NCBI GenBank assembly: GCA_023055425.1
Contig: JALGPY010000009.1
Location: forward strand, 54,994,616-55,058,615
Length of the DNA stretch: 64,000 bases
Direction of reading: 5' to 3'
Source of the DNA: Linanthus parryae
Lineage: Eukaryota > Streptophyta > Magnoliopsida > Ericales > Polemoniaceae
Below are positions 34,400 through 45,297 of this stretch, piece after piece. A program made the translations under genes and the position numbers. Under the pieces are notes generated by a model. That model was given only the letters and a program-made list of their open reading frames with translations, did no database searches and had not been told where the DNA came from. Numbering within the stretch: the stretch's first letter is position 1; the number at the start of each line of letters is the position of its first letter.

Positions 34400-35026
34400 T
34401 GCACAAGAGATTCCGGCGGGGAGACCTCTGTGTACACCGTATGTAGTGGATCAGGGATCGCACAGGAAGAGAGGGGTTGTGTGTAGGGAGAGAGTAGGGC
34501 AGTAGCAATGTCTGAGAGAGAGACAGAGGTTTGGCAGAGCTTCCGCGTATGGCAAGTGTGTGTTCTCCTTTGTATGGAAAGGTTAACGTCCTATATATAG
34601 CAGAGAACGTGACCGTTGTAGTGTGGTTAATGCGCCCATTGATGGAGGCTTAATTAGCTTAACCATAACGGCACGTTCGTCCGAGTATATGGGGACCGTT
34701 ACAGCACGTGGTGCGCGAATACCGGAACCGTTACGAGGTTGACCGGGTTTGACCGGATTGACCGGGTTTATGGAGCTCGTGCCATAAATCTCTCAAAACA
34801 GTTACTAAAGGTCGCGTGCGGGCTTGGCTCGCACGCGACAGGGCTTACTCTAGCCTCCAAACCACAAAGTCCCTACAAGTCCCGTGCGGTGGTATGCGAG
34901 GGCTCTGTCTCGCAGCCCCCACATGGATCAGCTCGGCTGGTGATCCAGTGTGTGTGGAGCACAATATGGTGTGCTGGATGGTTGCCACATGGCCAAGATC
35001 TGTCAGCTCAGAAAGCACTATCTACA
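34400..35026 (-). repeat. 5' LTR of the Tat-type gypsy element
   Basis: 627 bp, same length as the 3' copy with 8 substitutions and no indels. It carries the same TATA box (near 34593), which should drive gag-pol transcription leftward. Confidence 0.93.
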
Positions 35027-35465
35027 TTTTTAACGAATAAAATGATAATCTAATTCGGTGTGTTTTGTTCGAGGGTGAAAAAATGGATTAGCATAAGAGA
35101 TAGGGCAGAAATATTCACAGTCCAAATGATTGGAGGTTCTGGAAGACGAAAATGGAGGTCATGAATGTTGGATTGAATAGTAAAAGCCATGTTTTTGTAT
35201 TGGTTTATCTGAATTTGATATCTATGAGAATGGTTTTGGGCAATGTTTTTGCATTATGTTATTATTGTGCATGGTTGTCTATTCTTCCACATAGTAGAAG
35301 ATCTGGTGTGTAGAGTCTAGCTTACACACGGAAGATCTTATCTTCGATTCTTGTGGAATGAAAGTTCTGAGTTCACAATCTAGATGGAATTAGACAAACC
35401 ATCGGAACGATTGTAGCACATTTGATTTAGTCTGTCTTGGCTACAGGAAATAGTATAGTTCATAC
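35027..35465. other. Flank between gypsy element and solo LTR
   Basis: No gene recognised. Its last five bases (CATAC) are the target duplication of the solo LTR. Confidence 0.5.
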
Positions 35466-36895
35466 TGTTGGAATAGGTGCCCTAGAGGCAATCTTATACT
35501 TAGTATGAACATTGTTATTGGCTAGAATATTCATTTAGTATATATTGTGATATTTAATATAATAAAGTCCTTAGATACAATGTGTACATGTTTATCTTAA
35601 ATATCCCTAATCCATTATATTGATTAATATGACGATCAAGTATAGATTAGTATGTGTGTAGATTGATATGGAGATATCAAGTGTAACACATGGGTATGCA
35701 TTAGGAGTAATGGCATAGTGGATTGACCCACAACGAGAAGGATACATTAGATTATGTTAAAGTCACAATCGCATCACGTAGTGCTAATATAATTGCAATC
35801 CTTAGACTTGAAGTCACTAGATACTCTAGTTGTGAAATATTGTGCTTTGATGTTATCAAACGTTACACCGTAACTGGGTGATCATAAAGATAGCTATCGG
35901 ACATGATAGGAAGCAAGCTTAGATATCGTAGTGATGTAGATAGGATTTGTCCCTCCCACATAATGGGAGTAAATATCCACGGCCACTCGAGAGATGAGGC
36001 TTATTGAATGTCTGGTCAGACTTAGATAAATTAATATGGAGATATTGATGTTATCTGCTTGCATAAGCATATTTCCCAGGATCGAGGAACTATGGATTGG
36101 ATAAACGAGTGTGACTATTTATGTCTCGTGCCCAATCCGAATATGAAGACAAAGGGATAGTGCAATATGTGATATTGGGCACAAAGGTTTGTCGGGATCA
36201 CTGACTTATTTCTATTAGTTGGGTGCATGGATGTGTTGCTAGACACCGCTCCATGTTAGTAATTAGTTACTACCAACTAATTAGAAACCTATGGGGTCAC
36301 ACGTCAAATAGAGTAGAACTAGATTTGGGATTAATTAATATGATTATTTAATGAGAATGATCACTTTGCAACACCTTGCAAATTTAGTAGGACTAATATA
36401 CAAGGAAGGGACTAATCCAAGTTCATGTAGAACTAGGAAGGACCTTAATGTAGTTAACAAGGAGTTGTTGGACTATATAAAGGAGGCTCTAACTTCCTTC
36501 CCACTAATTTTATTAGACATAACACAAGAGAGTGAGAGAGAGCAAAAGAGAGAGCAAGAACAAGCTAGAGGCCGAAGCCCCTATCCGTCCGCCCCTTCCC
36601 CTCGGCACAAGAGATGGACGAAACCCTCTCTTCTTCCTTCGGTTGCTTGATTCCTTCTTCACTCTTCCTCCAGTCCAAGCTAGCACTTGAGAAGGAAGAA
36701 TCTAGATCTCACCTCTAGACGTGGATCAACCGTAGAGACGAGGACAATATTCTTCGTGTGATCTCCCAAACCAAAAGGTACACAAATACTATGTCCCTTT
36801 ATCATGTTATGATATCTCTTCTTGTGATCCTTGGTGGGCTTTGATTATATTAATTTTTTGTTATTCCGTTGCGTTACCTACGTCAAAACCCAACA
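35466..36895 (+). mobile_element. Solo LTR with perfect 5-bp target duplication
   Basis: 1430 bp from TGTTGGAATAGG to AAAACCCAACA, with TGTTGG/CCAACA inverted ends, flanked on both sides by CATAC (35461-35465 and 36896-36900). A TATA box (GACTATATAAAGG) at about 36471 indicates plus orientation. No internal region remains, so the full element was lost by LTR-LTR recombination. Purine-rich GAGAGAGC repeats at 36529-36560. Confidence 0.9.
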
Positions 36896-37012
36896 CATAC
36901 TATAGTTTCAACTCAATGTGCTAGTATACTTCGTGTATATTGAACAGGACCAAGTCGAGATCATTGTCTTTGTACTGACATAACAAGACAAACTATATAA
37001 CAAAAATTGTCT

Positions 37013-38664
37013 TTGAGAGTAAAAACTGTACATATGAACTATCTTGGATCGAAGGAAGCTCGACACACACAAGCAAGCGATCTAATAATCGTAGCACGGG
37101 TCCTCAACAAATTGATCGTCTACAAAGTCGGAATCTACAATAGTCAAGTAATTCTAACATTAATACACGACGATCTCATACAACATATGCAATTATGCCC
37201 TATATGCAGATGCAAAAAGTACTCCCAAAGAAGTTCCCCAATTCCATTTACGCGACTCTTGTATTAGAAAAGCGTAATAATTTATAAATTTATAATAACA
37301 AGAAGATAATAAAACAATTAGAAACAATCTTTAAACAATAGGATACTTAATTTTTATTGATAACGGTTATATAGAAAAGATTATAATATTTAGAAGAAAA
37401 TATACTTTTTTTAGAAAGAAAATATACTAATTTTAAAGAAAGTTAATTTAATTACTGGAAGAGTAAATATCTAATTATAAACAATATATATTTTTATAAG
37501 GATCAATCTTGAAATAGAATATAAATGTAAAGCTATGCAATATCTTAAGAAAGAACATTTTTATTTATTATGAAAAATTTATTTATAATAATAAAAACTC
37601 TTCTTATAAATTATACTATAAAAAATTATAATTATATTCATGTTAAAGAAACTAATTAATTAGAATTAATATTTAATAAATAAAACACTAATTATTAGTA
37701 TAAGAATAATAAACTAAAAACAGCTTATAGTTAATAACCGAGACCTCCTCAAAACTTTTTGAAAGTGTCACAACCACCCCCAACAGTTTCACAAAATGCC
37801 AAGGGGACCCTACAAATTAAATTAACCCATTCTTTCATAATTCTCTACACTTTCAATTCACAGCCACAAACCCAGTTTCGAATAATCGATTGACGAGCAT
37901 AACAACTAACGTCAATGGAGTGATCAGATTCGTGAACCAAAACAGGTAGTAAAGACAGAGTTTGTGTTTGGTGTTTACCGATTGAAGGAGGAAAGAGGCA
38001 AAGATGGAGACGACGGTGGCGATTGGAGGGTCGTCGCTGCAATTGCTGCTACTGGCGGTGGTCGACGGTACTAGGAGGAAATGCCTGAGGTGACGAGAAG
38101 AGAGGCGAGGTCGCCGGAGCAGAGGCAACTGGGATTTGGGTATTCGCCGGCTGGTTTCCGTCGGGTCTAAAATCCGGGTCGGCACAAACAGCGCCGATGA
38201 GGGGCTTTGTTGCTCCTGCTGGTTAGTCGGAAAGAAGAAAGAGAGGGGGTGAGCTGGGTTTCTTGTGGGTTTCGCCGGAGAATGGAGAAGTGATGGTGAT
38301 GGTGTTCGGCGATGACGTGGGGAAAAACAGGCAGGTGGGTTATTAGTTTCTGAAAACAGAGGGTTTGAGGTTGTGGGTGACGAAGAGAACTGCAGAGGTT
38401 GTTTTATGTTGATTAGGGGTGGAGTTGTAGAGATCGTAAAGCTTTCATGGGAGAAGAACGTGAGAGACGTTGATAACTAATGAGGGGTTGTTTTACTGGG
38501 TTTTCCGATCGTGTGAGAGAGAGAGGGGATAGTGGTACCAGGTGTATAATTAAGTTAGGAAACTACAAAATAACCCCCCCCCCACAATTTAGGAAGAGCT
38601 AACACTAACCCATATCCTTAGGAAATTAACATATAAATACCCTATTAAAAATAGGGGTATTACA
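37013..38664 (-). repeat. Truncated 3' LTR of the gag-only element
   Basis: Matches 41190-42822 along its full length with scattered substitutions and small indels. Homology stops abruptly at TTTGAGAGTAAAAAC, where the right copy continues for about 940 bp. Confidence 0.88.
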
Positions 38665-38973
38665 TCACCTCCTCCTTAAAACAACGCTTCGTCCTCGAAG
38701 CGTAAAACTAGTAAATCCCCCCAGGGAGAACATTATGCCTACATGCACGATGCAAGGATGCAATTTCTAATGCACAAGAAACCGCAAAGATCATACCTAA
38801 CAAGCGAACAACATTTGGGGTGTTTCCTCACACTCCCCTTAAAAGAGAGTGATGTCCCCGTCGCTTAAGTTACACTGGGTAACTAGGTCCCCTAAAACCA
38901 GGTATGATGGTAGTCTTACCCCTAGGTTAGCTAGTATCGCGATTAAGTCCAGGGTACAAGGTGTCGCATAATA

Positions 38974-39903
38974 CTAAGTATCGCGATCGGGGCAAACCGA
39001 GGTGACGAGATAAAGATGAATAATGCTGCTACATAAGGTAAAATAATACTGGGGTGAGATGGTTAGGGATGTACCAGTTGCTGCATTGGCATGTTCCGCT
39101 TGAGTCGGGTTCATGATACTGATAGTCCCCGTGGCGCTATTGGTTGTGGCTGTTGGTGCTGTAGTTGTTGGTGATGTAAGAGCAGCTACTGTTGTTGTTG
39201 ATGTGACATTGCTCCTATTGTTGCTCCATTGAGTTCTCGACATGCACTCGGACTTACGGTGGCCCAACTTGCCACATCTGAAACATGTCACTTTGTTCCC
39301 CTGACAATCCGCCCATGGGTGGTTGTTGTCGCATTGTATGCAGTGGAAGATTCGTATTCCGCCTAATCCTCCATTACTACGGTCACCCTTATGATGTGTG
39401 GGAATTTGGTTGATATGAATCCTCTTGTCTTCACGATTTTGGAAAGTGAGGGTTGCTGGTGCTTCATACTTTCTATTCTTGCTTTTCTCAAGGTTCTCGA
39501 GTGTCTCCTGGATGTGTTGTGTGGTAACGGCGTAAAGGTTGCTACCGGGGTAGTGGTACTTGGAGATATTGGGTACGATGTCACCCCACTCGTTCTTGAT
39601 GAGCAAATCCTCGTAATTGAGCTTCAACGACCTCCATGGAAACACCGATGGTAGTCCGTCGAGCATGTTGTGGCAAATCATTAGCGGATTTTGAAATAGA
39701 TAGTTCCCAAGTCGAGATACACTCCATGCATTGCATCGCTCCATCACACGCTCACAATACTCGGAAATGGTCTCTTGCCCGGCTCGAAATTCCATAAGGA
39801 GTAGGGATTCTTCTTCTTTTAGGGTTGGTAGAGCAAGAGCGAGTTGGGCAGTCATCTGGGAGAGAAAGAACAGTCTCAGAAAGGTTCTAATCCACGTATT
39901 CAC
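38974..39903 (-). CDS. Gag protein with two zinc knuckles
   Basis: 309 aa, the only coding frame of the element. The gag-like body (EFRAGQETISEYCERVMERC, LIICHNMLDGLP-like text) is followed by CIQCDNNHPWADC and a canonical CCHC knuckle CFRCGKLGHRKSEC, then a Thr/Ala/Ser-rich tail. Gag alone can package element RNA, but reverse transcriptase and integrase must come from an autonomous relative. The ATG at 39903 may not be the native start. Confidence 0.82.
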   Translation of the reverse strand: MNTWIRTFLRLFFLSQMTAQLALALPTLKEEESLLLMEFRAGQETISEYCERVMERCNAWSVSRLGNYLFQNPLMICHNMLDGLPSVFPWRSLKLNYEDLLIKNEWGDIVPNISKYHYPGSNLYAVTTQHIQETLENLEKSKNRKYEAPATLTFQNREDKRIHINQIPTHHKGDRSNGGLGGIRIFHCIQCDNNHPWADCQGNKVTCFRCGKLGHRKSECMSRTQWSNNRSNVTSTTTVAALTSPTTTAPTATTNSATGTISIMNPTQAEHANAATGTSLTISPQYYFTLCSSIIHLYLVTSVCPDRDT

Positions 39904-40231
39904 TCAATATCGCAACGAAAATTTAAAAACAGGGAATCCAAATAACCAAACATTTCCATATATTCTAAGTAATATCACAGTACTATCCACATGGCGAGAC
40001 AGGAAATAATACACATATGCCACATAGGAATCGGCAATCAACAGGGAACTCAAATATTCATAGAAGACAATAGGGAATATTACAAGACTACCCCACAACC
40101 CGGCTTGTTCCATTTTTATTAACATTTTCAGTTGTCCTAGGAAAATTTTAAATTTATTTTGAAAAATATTTTAGTATTTAATTTCTCTTTCTTTAAATAA
40201 ATTCGGAGAGTCGCACTAGCTTAGAACCGTC

Positions 40232-40244
40232 GGCTCTGATACCA
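40232..40244 (-). promoter_or_regulatory. Primer-binding site (initiator tRNA-Met type)
   Basis: Minus strand TGGTATCAGAGCC, the standard plant tRNA-iMet PBS, two bases from the end of the 5' LTR. Confidence 0.9.
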
Positions 40245-40246
40245 CC

Positions 40247-42822
40247 TGAAACAACCCGAAGGACCACGGTTCACAGCTAGTGCAACTCAACCAAAATCCA
40301 AGTACATTATTTATACAATTAAAAAGGAAAAACCCTCCAAAACGTTTGGATGCAAAGAAATAACATTGTCTCAAATGTCTAAGTGATAAAACTAAGACTA
40401 AAATTTATTTGGTGCTAACTTCCTAAGCTTCAGCATGTGTGCGCGTTTCCCCCACCTCAATGCCAACCTGCGGGTTTTAAAATAGACACAGCCGACCGCA
40501 GGAAAATTTTAAGTCAGTAAAAACTGAGTAAGAGCATACTACAGCACGTGGAACAGATTATTGGGCTCTAACTAATATAAGTTTAAAAACAAGCTTTAGA
40601 AATTCAGAACTGTAACAGATAACCGAACCATTTAGTTGGATATTAATTCAGCTGAAGCACATAAGGCCCAGCATGGACGATGTATACAGAGAGGTCACGA
40701 TGCTGTAAAAAACATCACCAATAGAGGTACGTCTTGGGATATCACAAATCCCATTTCACCCCGAGCGTTAAGGGCTACCCTTCGCAACCCCGCTCAACCA
40801 CATAGCTAAAAGACCTTAAGTGTCGACATTCCTATACTCTTGTGACCCACACTAGCATAGGTAGTACTCTATAGCTTTCACGATAAAGAACCCCCCGCTA
40901 CCTCAGCACATCGGTGAATATTGGCCGCCACGGGAGCGGTATGTAACCACTATAGGGATGGACCCGAGGAGGTCCGCGTCCTAGCGCCTCCGGCCTTAGT
41001 CTTCACGCACATCCTCTGTACATCGCCCTATATCTATTAGAGTGAATTAAACTTCCATTGTTTACAACTAGAACCAGTGATTTCCAAACCTATAATTTCC
41101 ACAAGTACTTTCCGCATTCGGGGTTTGAACAAGTTCATCACATGATATATATAAAACATGTATAAAGACATTTTCACATGTAATCGCATTTTGAGAGTAA
41201 AAACTGTACATATGAACTTACTTGGATCGAAGGAAGCTCGACACACACAAGCAAGTGATCTAATAATCGTAGCACGGGTCCTCAACAAACTGGTCGTCTA
41301 CGAAGTCGGAATCAACAATAGTCAAGTAATCCTAACATTAATACACGACCGATCTCATACAACAAATGCAATTATGCCCTATATGCAGATGGAAAGAATA
41401 CTCCCCAAACAAGTTCCCCAATTCCATTTACGCGACTCTAGTATTAGCAAAGCGTAATAATTTATAAAGTTATAATAATAAGTAGATAATAAAACAATTA
41501 GAAACAATCTTTAAACAATAGTATACTTAAACTTTATTGATAACGGTTATATAGAAAATATTATAATATTTAGAAAAAAATATACTAATTTTAAAGAAAG
41601 TTAATTTAATTACTGGAAGAGTAAATATCTAATTATAAACAATATATATTTTCATAAGGAACAATCGTGAAATAGAATATAAATGTAAAGCTATGCAATA
41701 TCTTAAGAAAGAACACTTTTATTTATTATTAAAAATTCATTTATAATAAAAAAAACTCTTCTTATAAAATTATACTATAAAAACTTATAATTATACTCAT
41801 GTTAAAGAAACTAATTAATTAGAATTAATATTTAATAAATAAAACACTAATTATTAGTATAAAAATAATAAACTAAAAACAGCTTATAGTTAATAACCGA
41901 GACCTCCCCAAAACTTTCAAAAAGTGTCACAACCACCCCCAACAGTTTCAAAAAATGCCAAGGGTACCCCAAAAATTTAATTAACCCATTCTTTCGGAAT
42001 TCTCTACACTTTCAATTCACAGCCACAAACCCAGTTTCGAATAATCGATTGACGAGCATAAGAACTAACATCAATGTGAGTAATCAGATTCGTGAACCAA
42101 AACAAGAAGTAAAACAGAGTTTGTGTTTGGTGTTTACCGACTGAAGGATGAAAGAGGCGAACATGGAGACGACGGTGGCGATTGTAGGGTCGCCGCTGCA
42201 GTTTCTCCTACTGGCGGTGGTCGACGGTGCTAGGAGGAGATGCCTGAGGTGACGATAAGAGAGGCGAGGTCGCTGGAGCAGAGGGAACTGGGATTTGGGT
42301 ATTCATCGGCTGGTTTCCCTCAGGTCTAAAATCGGGTCGGCACAAACAGCGCCGATGAGGGGCTTTGTTGCTCCCGCTGGTTCGTCGGAAAGAAGAGGGA
42401 GAGGGGGCGAGCAGGGTTTCTTGTGGGTTTCGCCGGAGAATGGAGAAGTGGTGGTGATGGTGTTCGGCGGTGACGTGGGGAAAAACAGGCAGGTGGGTTA
42501 TTAGTTTCTGAAAACAGAGGGTTTGAGGTTGTGGGTGATGAAGAGAACAGCAAAGGTTGTTTAATGTTGAGTAGGGGTATAATTGTAGAGATCGTAAAGC
42601 TTTCATGGGAGAAGAACGTGAGAAACGTTGATAAATAATGAGGGGTTGTTTTACTGGGTTTTCCGATCGTGAGAGAGAGAGAGGGGGGGATAGTGGTACC
42701 AGGTGTATAATTAAGTTAGGAAACTACAAAATAACCCCCCCACAGTTTAGGAAGAGCTAACACTAACCCATATCCTTAGGAAATTAACATATAAATACCC
42801 TATTAAAAATAGGGGTATTACA
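40247..42822 (-). repeat. 5' LTR of the gag-only element
   Basis: 2576 bp, TGTAATACC at the start and TTTCA at the end on the minus strand, two bases from the PBS. Pro/Ser-rich open frames inside it (for example near 42208-42606) recur in the other LTR and are not treated as genes. Confidence 0.82.
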
Positions 42823-43495
42823 ATACGGGAGAAGATCTGGAGTGATTCAGACCTACATCAACTAGCTAGGACGCAGGTATGAATCCTGATTAAGCCTAGT
42901 AGGGTCATGGCATTCTTGTTGATAAACAAACATAATTATGATCGGTCTAGCATACATGCAATCGAACAGGTCCAGGGATTCGCCTCCCTTCAATGAAATA
43001 GTAAACGAACCAAAGAGGCTTCTTCAGCAGTCGAGGCAAGAGCCCGATACTTAGCCTTGCGGGAAGATCGAGCCATCGTAGGATGTTTTATGGACAACCA
43101 GTGGATTGGATTTGGGCCAAGAAAAAACCAAAAGGACAGTAAGTCATGGGATTTAGTCCCTTGAAGGTAACACATAATACGTGTCGCAGCGCAAAGATGC
43201 AAAGTAGTAGGGGCGTGCATAAATTGGAACAAATGGTTAGCAGCAAATGATAGCGGGACGTCTAAAAGGAAAATAATGTAAAGCGCCCAAAAGTTGTCTG
43301 TAAATAGAGGGATCGGACAGAGGATCACGTTGTAAAGTGTGAAACTTAATTCCTGCAGTCGCCGGTGTGGGACTTGGCATGCAAGTGAACATATTAAAAC
43401 GAGATAGCAATTCAGTAATATATTTCTCGTTATGCGCGCATAAGTAGACCATGAGAAGAACGACGTACACATACTGAGAAATACTTAAGAGGACC

Positions 43496-43750
43496 TGATA
43501 CGGATATCGTATCACTTAATTATCATTTATTTATTTAAGTTAGTTATTTAATTATTAATATGGCTTAGCCCGTAAAAATAAGCCTGTAGGGTTAGGTTAG
43601 GTCAATTTATTTATCTATTAAACAGCTATAAAATCCCAATATTAGTCAATAAATAAGTAAGTCTATGTCCCTTACTTTTATCAATCTCTCCCTGCTCTCT
43701 CTCCCTTTATTTTCAGTATTTGGTTACTTTCGATACGTCTATACGTATCA
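43496..43750 (+). repeat. 5' LTR of the short nested element
   Basis: 255 bp, contains two TTAGG units near 43592-43601. Confidence 0.88.
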
Positions 43751-45009
43751 ATTGGTGCTTTCATTGAGAGAATGGCGGACGCGAGTAATCTATCTCGCGC
43801 CGTTCTCGGACTCAGTGAAGTAGACTGCGACGTCCTCCGCAGACTCCTGGACAAGCTCGATGATATGTTGGAGCGTCGGGCAGAACTAGACGTCGCCGCT
43901 CGAGAATGCACGTCTGGAAGAAGAAGCCGCTCTGCAAGCTGCCTTCCCAGGCTTTTCAAAGTTTATGCGGGAGTTTCAAGAGTGAAAGAAGATTCAACCA
44001 TCCCTGTCTCCGTAGCAGGAACAACCATTACCGTCGTCGCAGTTAAAGCCCCCTGCACCACCAGCGTCTGAAGACTTCCAGCCACCACACACCATCCCCT
44101 CCGCTGATCTTCCGCCTGAGTTGTCTACCTCAAACCCGAAAGACGACAAATCCACATTGAACATGTCCGTCAAACAGCCACAAATCCACCCAAAGCGCCA
44201 AACACTCAGTGTTGCCACCCAAATCCAAATCCAGCCGCCTTCTTCTCCAAGTCCGGCAACCCAGAAACCGTCCAACAACCCGCCGAGTTTCCCACTTCCG
44301 CCTGTCACAGCCATAAATTCCGACGACCTCCTTGTGGTCGCCCAGATCCCCGATGAACTGCTCTAGACTTGCTCCGGCCAGAAACGTCCCTTAACCACAA
44401 TCCCAACGGCTCGCCCGTCATCCCCAACACCGGCCATGGCTTTTCCGACCGGCCTCGCACCAACGGCACCGTGGCTTCCAATCAACCAACAGCACCAGCC
44501 GGAGGTGTCTCATTATCCACACCACCTCCAGCCGGTGTACCCGTCGGTGGTCAAGACCATTCCACCACAACTCATATGCAATCCAACAACCCACAGCCTC
44601 CAACGCCTCACGTCGTCGATTCAACCACCGCCCAGACCATCGCCGCCATATCTGCTGCTCCCACGATCGTCGGGAAGCCCAGCAACGGCCGACGAAGCTC
44701 CTCAGCCATGGCCTCCTCCTACCTCTTCTAGGGTTTGCCAACAAATTCGGCTAAAATCACCTCTTGGCCTTCCATCTTACATTGGTCCTGATTGTAAATT
44801 TGAGCTCACTGCTATTAAGCTTGGGCCTACTTTATGTGTGGGTTATCAATCTAGTTTGGGTCAGCCCATACTATTAAGATTTGGACTTCAAATTGTAGTT
44901 CTCAAGTTCGTTCAACGTCCATTTGATTCGGGCAGAATAATTTCGGGAATTGTCGACAATTTTTCAACATCCACCTTGAGGACAAGGTGGTTTTCAAGCG
45001 TGGGGGAGT

Positions 45010-45297
45010 TGATACGGATATCGTATCACTTAATTATCGTTTATTTATTTATTTAAGTTACCTATTTAATTATTAATACGGCTTGGCCCGTAAGAATAAG
45101 CCGGTAAGGCTAGGATAGGGTTAGGTTAGGTTAGGTTAGGTTAGGTTAGGTCTATTTATTTATCTATTTAAACAGTTGTAATCTCTCAATATTAGTCAAT
45201 AAAGAAATTCTATCTCCCTTACTTTTATCAATCTCTCCCTACTCTCTCTCCCTTTATTTTTAGTATTTGGTTACCTTCGATACGTCTATACATATCA
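45010..45297 (+). repeat. 3' LTR of the short nested element
   Basis: 288 bp, longer than the 5' copy, mainly because of a TTAGG expansion at 45121-45150. Confidence 0.88.
45121..45150 (+). repeat. (TTAGG)6 microsatellite
   Basis: Six perfect TTAGG units inside the 3' LTR; the 5' LTR has two at the matching place. Confidence 0.97.

Larger units (their letters stand above)
19907..35026 (-). mobile_element. Ty3/gypsy Tat-lineage (Retand-like) element with antisense PMD gene and tandem-repeat array
   Basis: 15,120 bp, minus orientation. Order along the minus strand: 5' LTR (34400-35026), PBS-like site, gag-protease, RT/RNase H/second RNase H, integrase, a 54-bp tandem-repeat array, an antisense spliced gene, polypurine tract, 3' LTR (19907-20533). 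The LTRs are both 627 bp with 8 substitutions counted by eye (about 1.3%). A second, archaeal-type RNase H after the normal one, an extra ORF between pol and the 3' LTR, and 3' tandem repeats are known traits of Tat elements. No 5-bp target duplication is visible (left flank AGGGTG, right flank TTTTTA). Pol carries a nonsense codon and a frameshift, so this copy is not autonomous. Confidence 0.9.
37013..42822 (-). mobile_element. Gag-only LTR element (TR-GAG type) with long gypsy-like LTRs
   Basis: Minus orientation. 5' LTR 40247-42822, PBS 40232-40244, gag ORF 38974-39903, polypurine tract (AAGGAGGAGGTGA, plus 38665-38677), 3' LTR 37013-38664. LTRs start TGTAATACCCC, as in many chromovirus-type gypsy elements. 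Only about 310 bp separate the gag stop from the polypurine tract, so no pol is present. The 3' LTR lacks about 940 bp at its distal end, so no target duplication can be checked. Confidence 0.85.
43496..45297 (+). mobile_element. Short non-autonomous LTR element nested in copia RT
   Basis: LTRs 43496-43750 and 45010-45297, both TGATACGGATATCG to TATCA. The flanks GGACC and GGCCC are an imperfect 5-bp target duplication. The PBS-like TGGTGCTTTCATTGAGAG follows the left LTR and the polypurine tract GCGTGGGGGAG precedes the right one. The interior opens with MADASNLSRAVLGLSE and later is Pro-rich with broken frames. Just before the right LTR NIHLEDKVVFKRGG is readable, the usual gypsy pol C-terminus. 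This suggests an internally deleted gypsy element. Confidence 0.85.

Noticed and set aside
37845..38185. Pro/Ser/Arg-rich minus-strand frames, also at 42208-42606
   Set aside because: They recur in both LTRs of the gag-only element and are part of the LTR; lengths and frames are not conserved between copies.
44121..45056. Pro-rich frames in the short nested element
   Set aside because: Overlapping frames with stops and no gag domain recognised; treated as element interior.
45121..45150. Telomere repeat
   Set aside because: Only six units, inside an LTR, and TTAGG is not the usual plant telomere unit.
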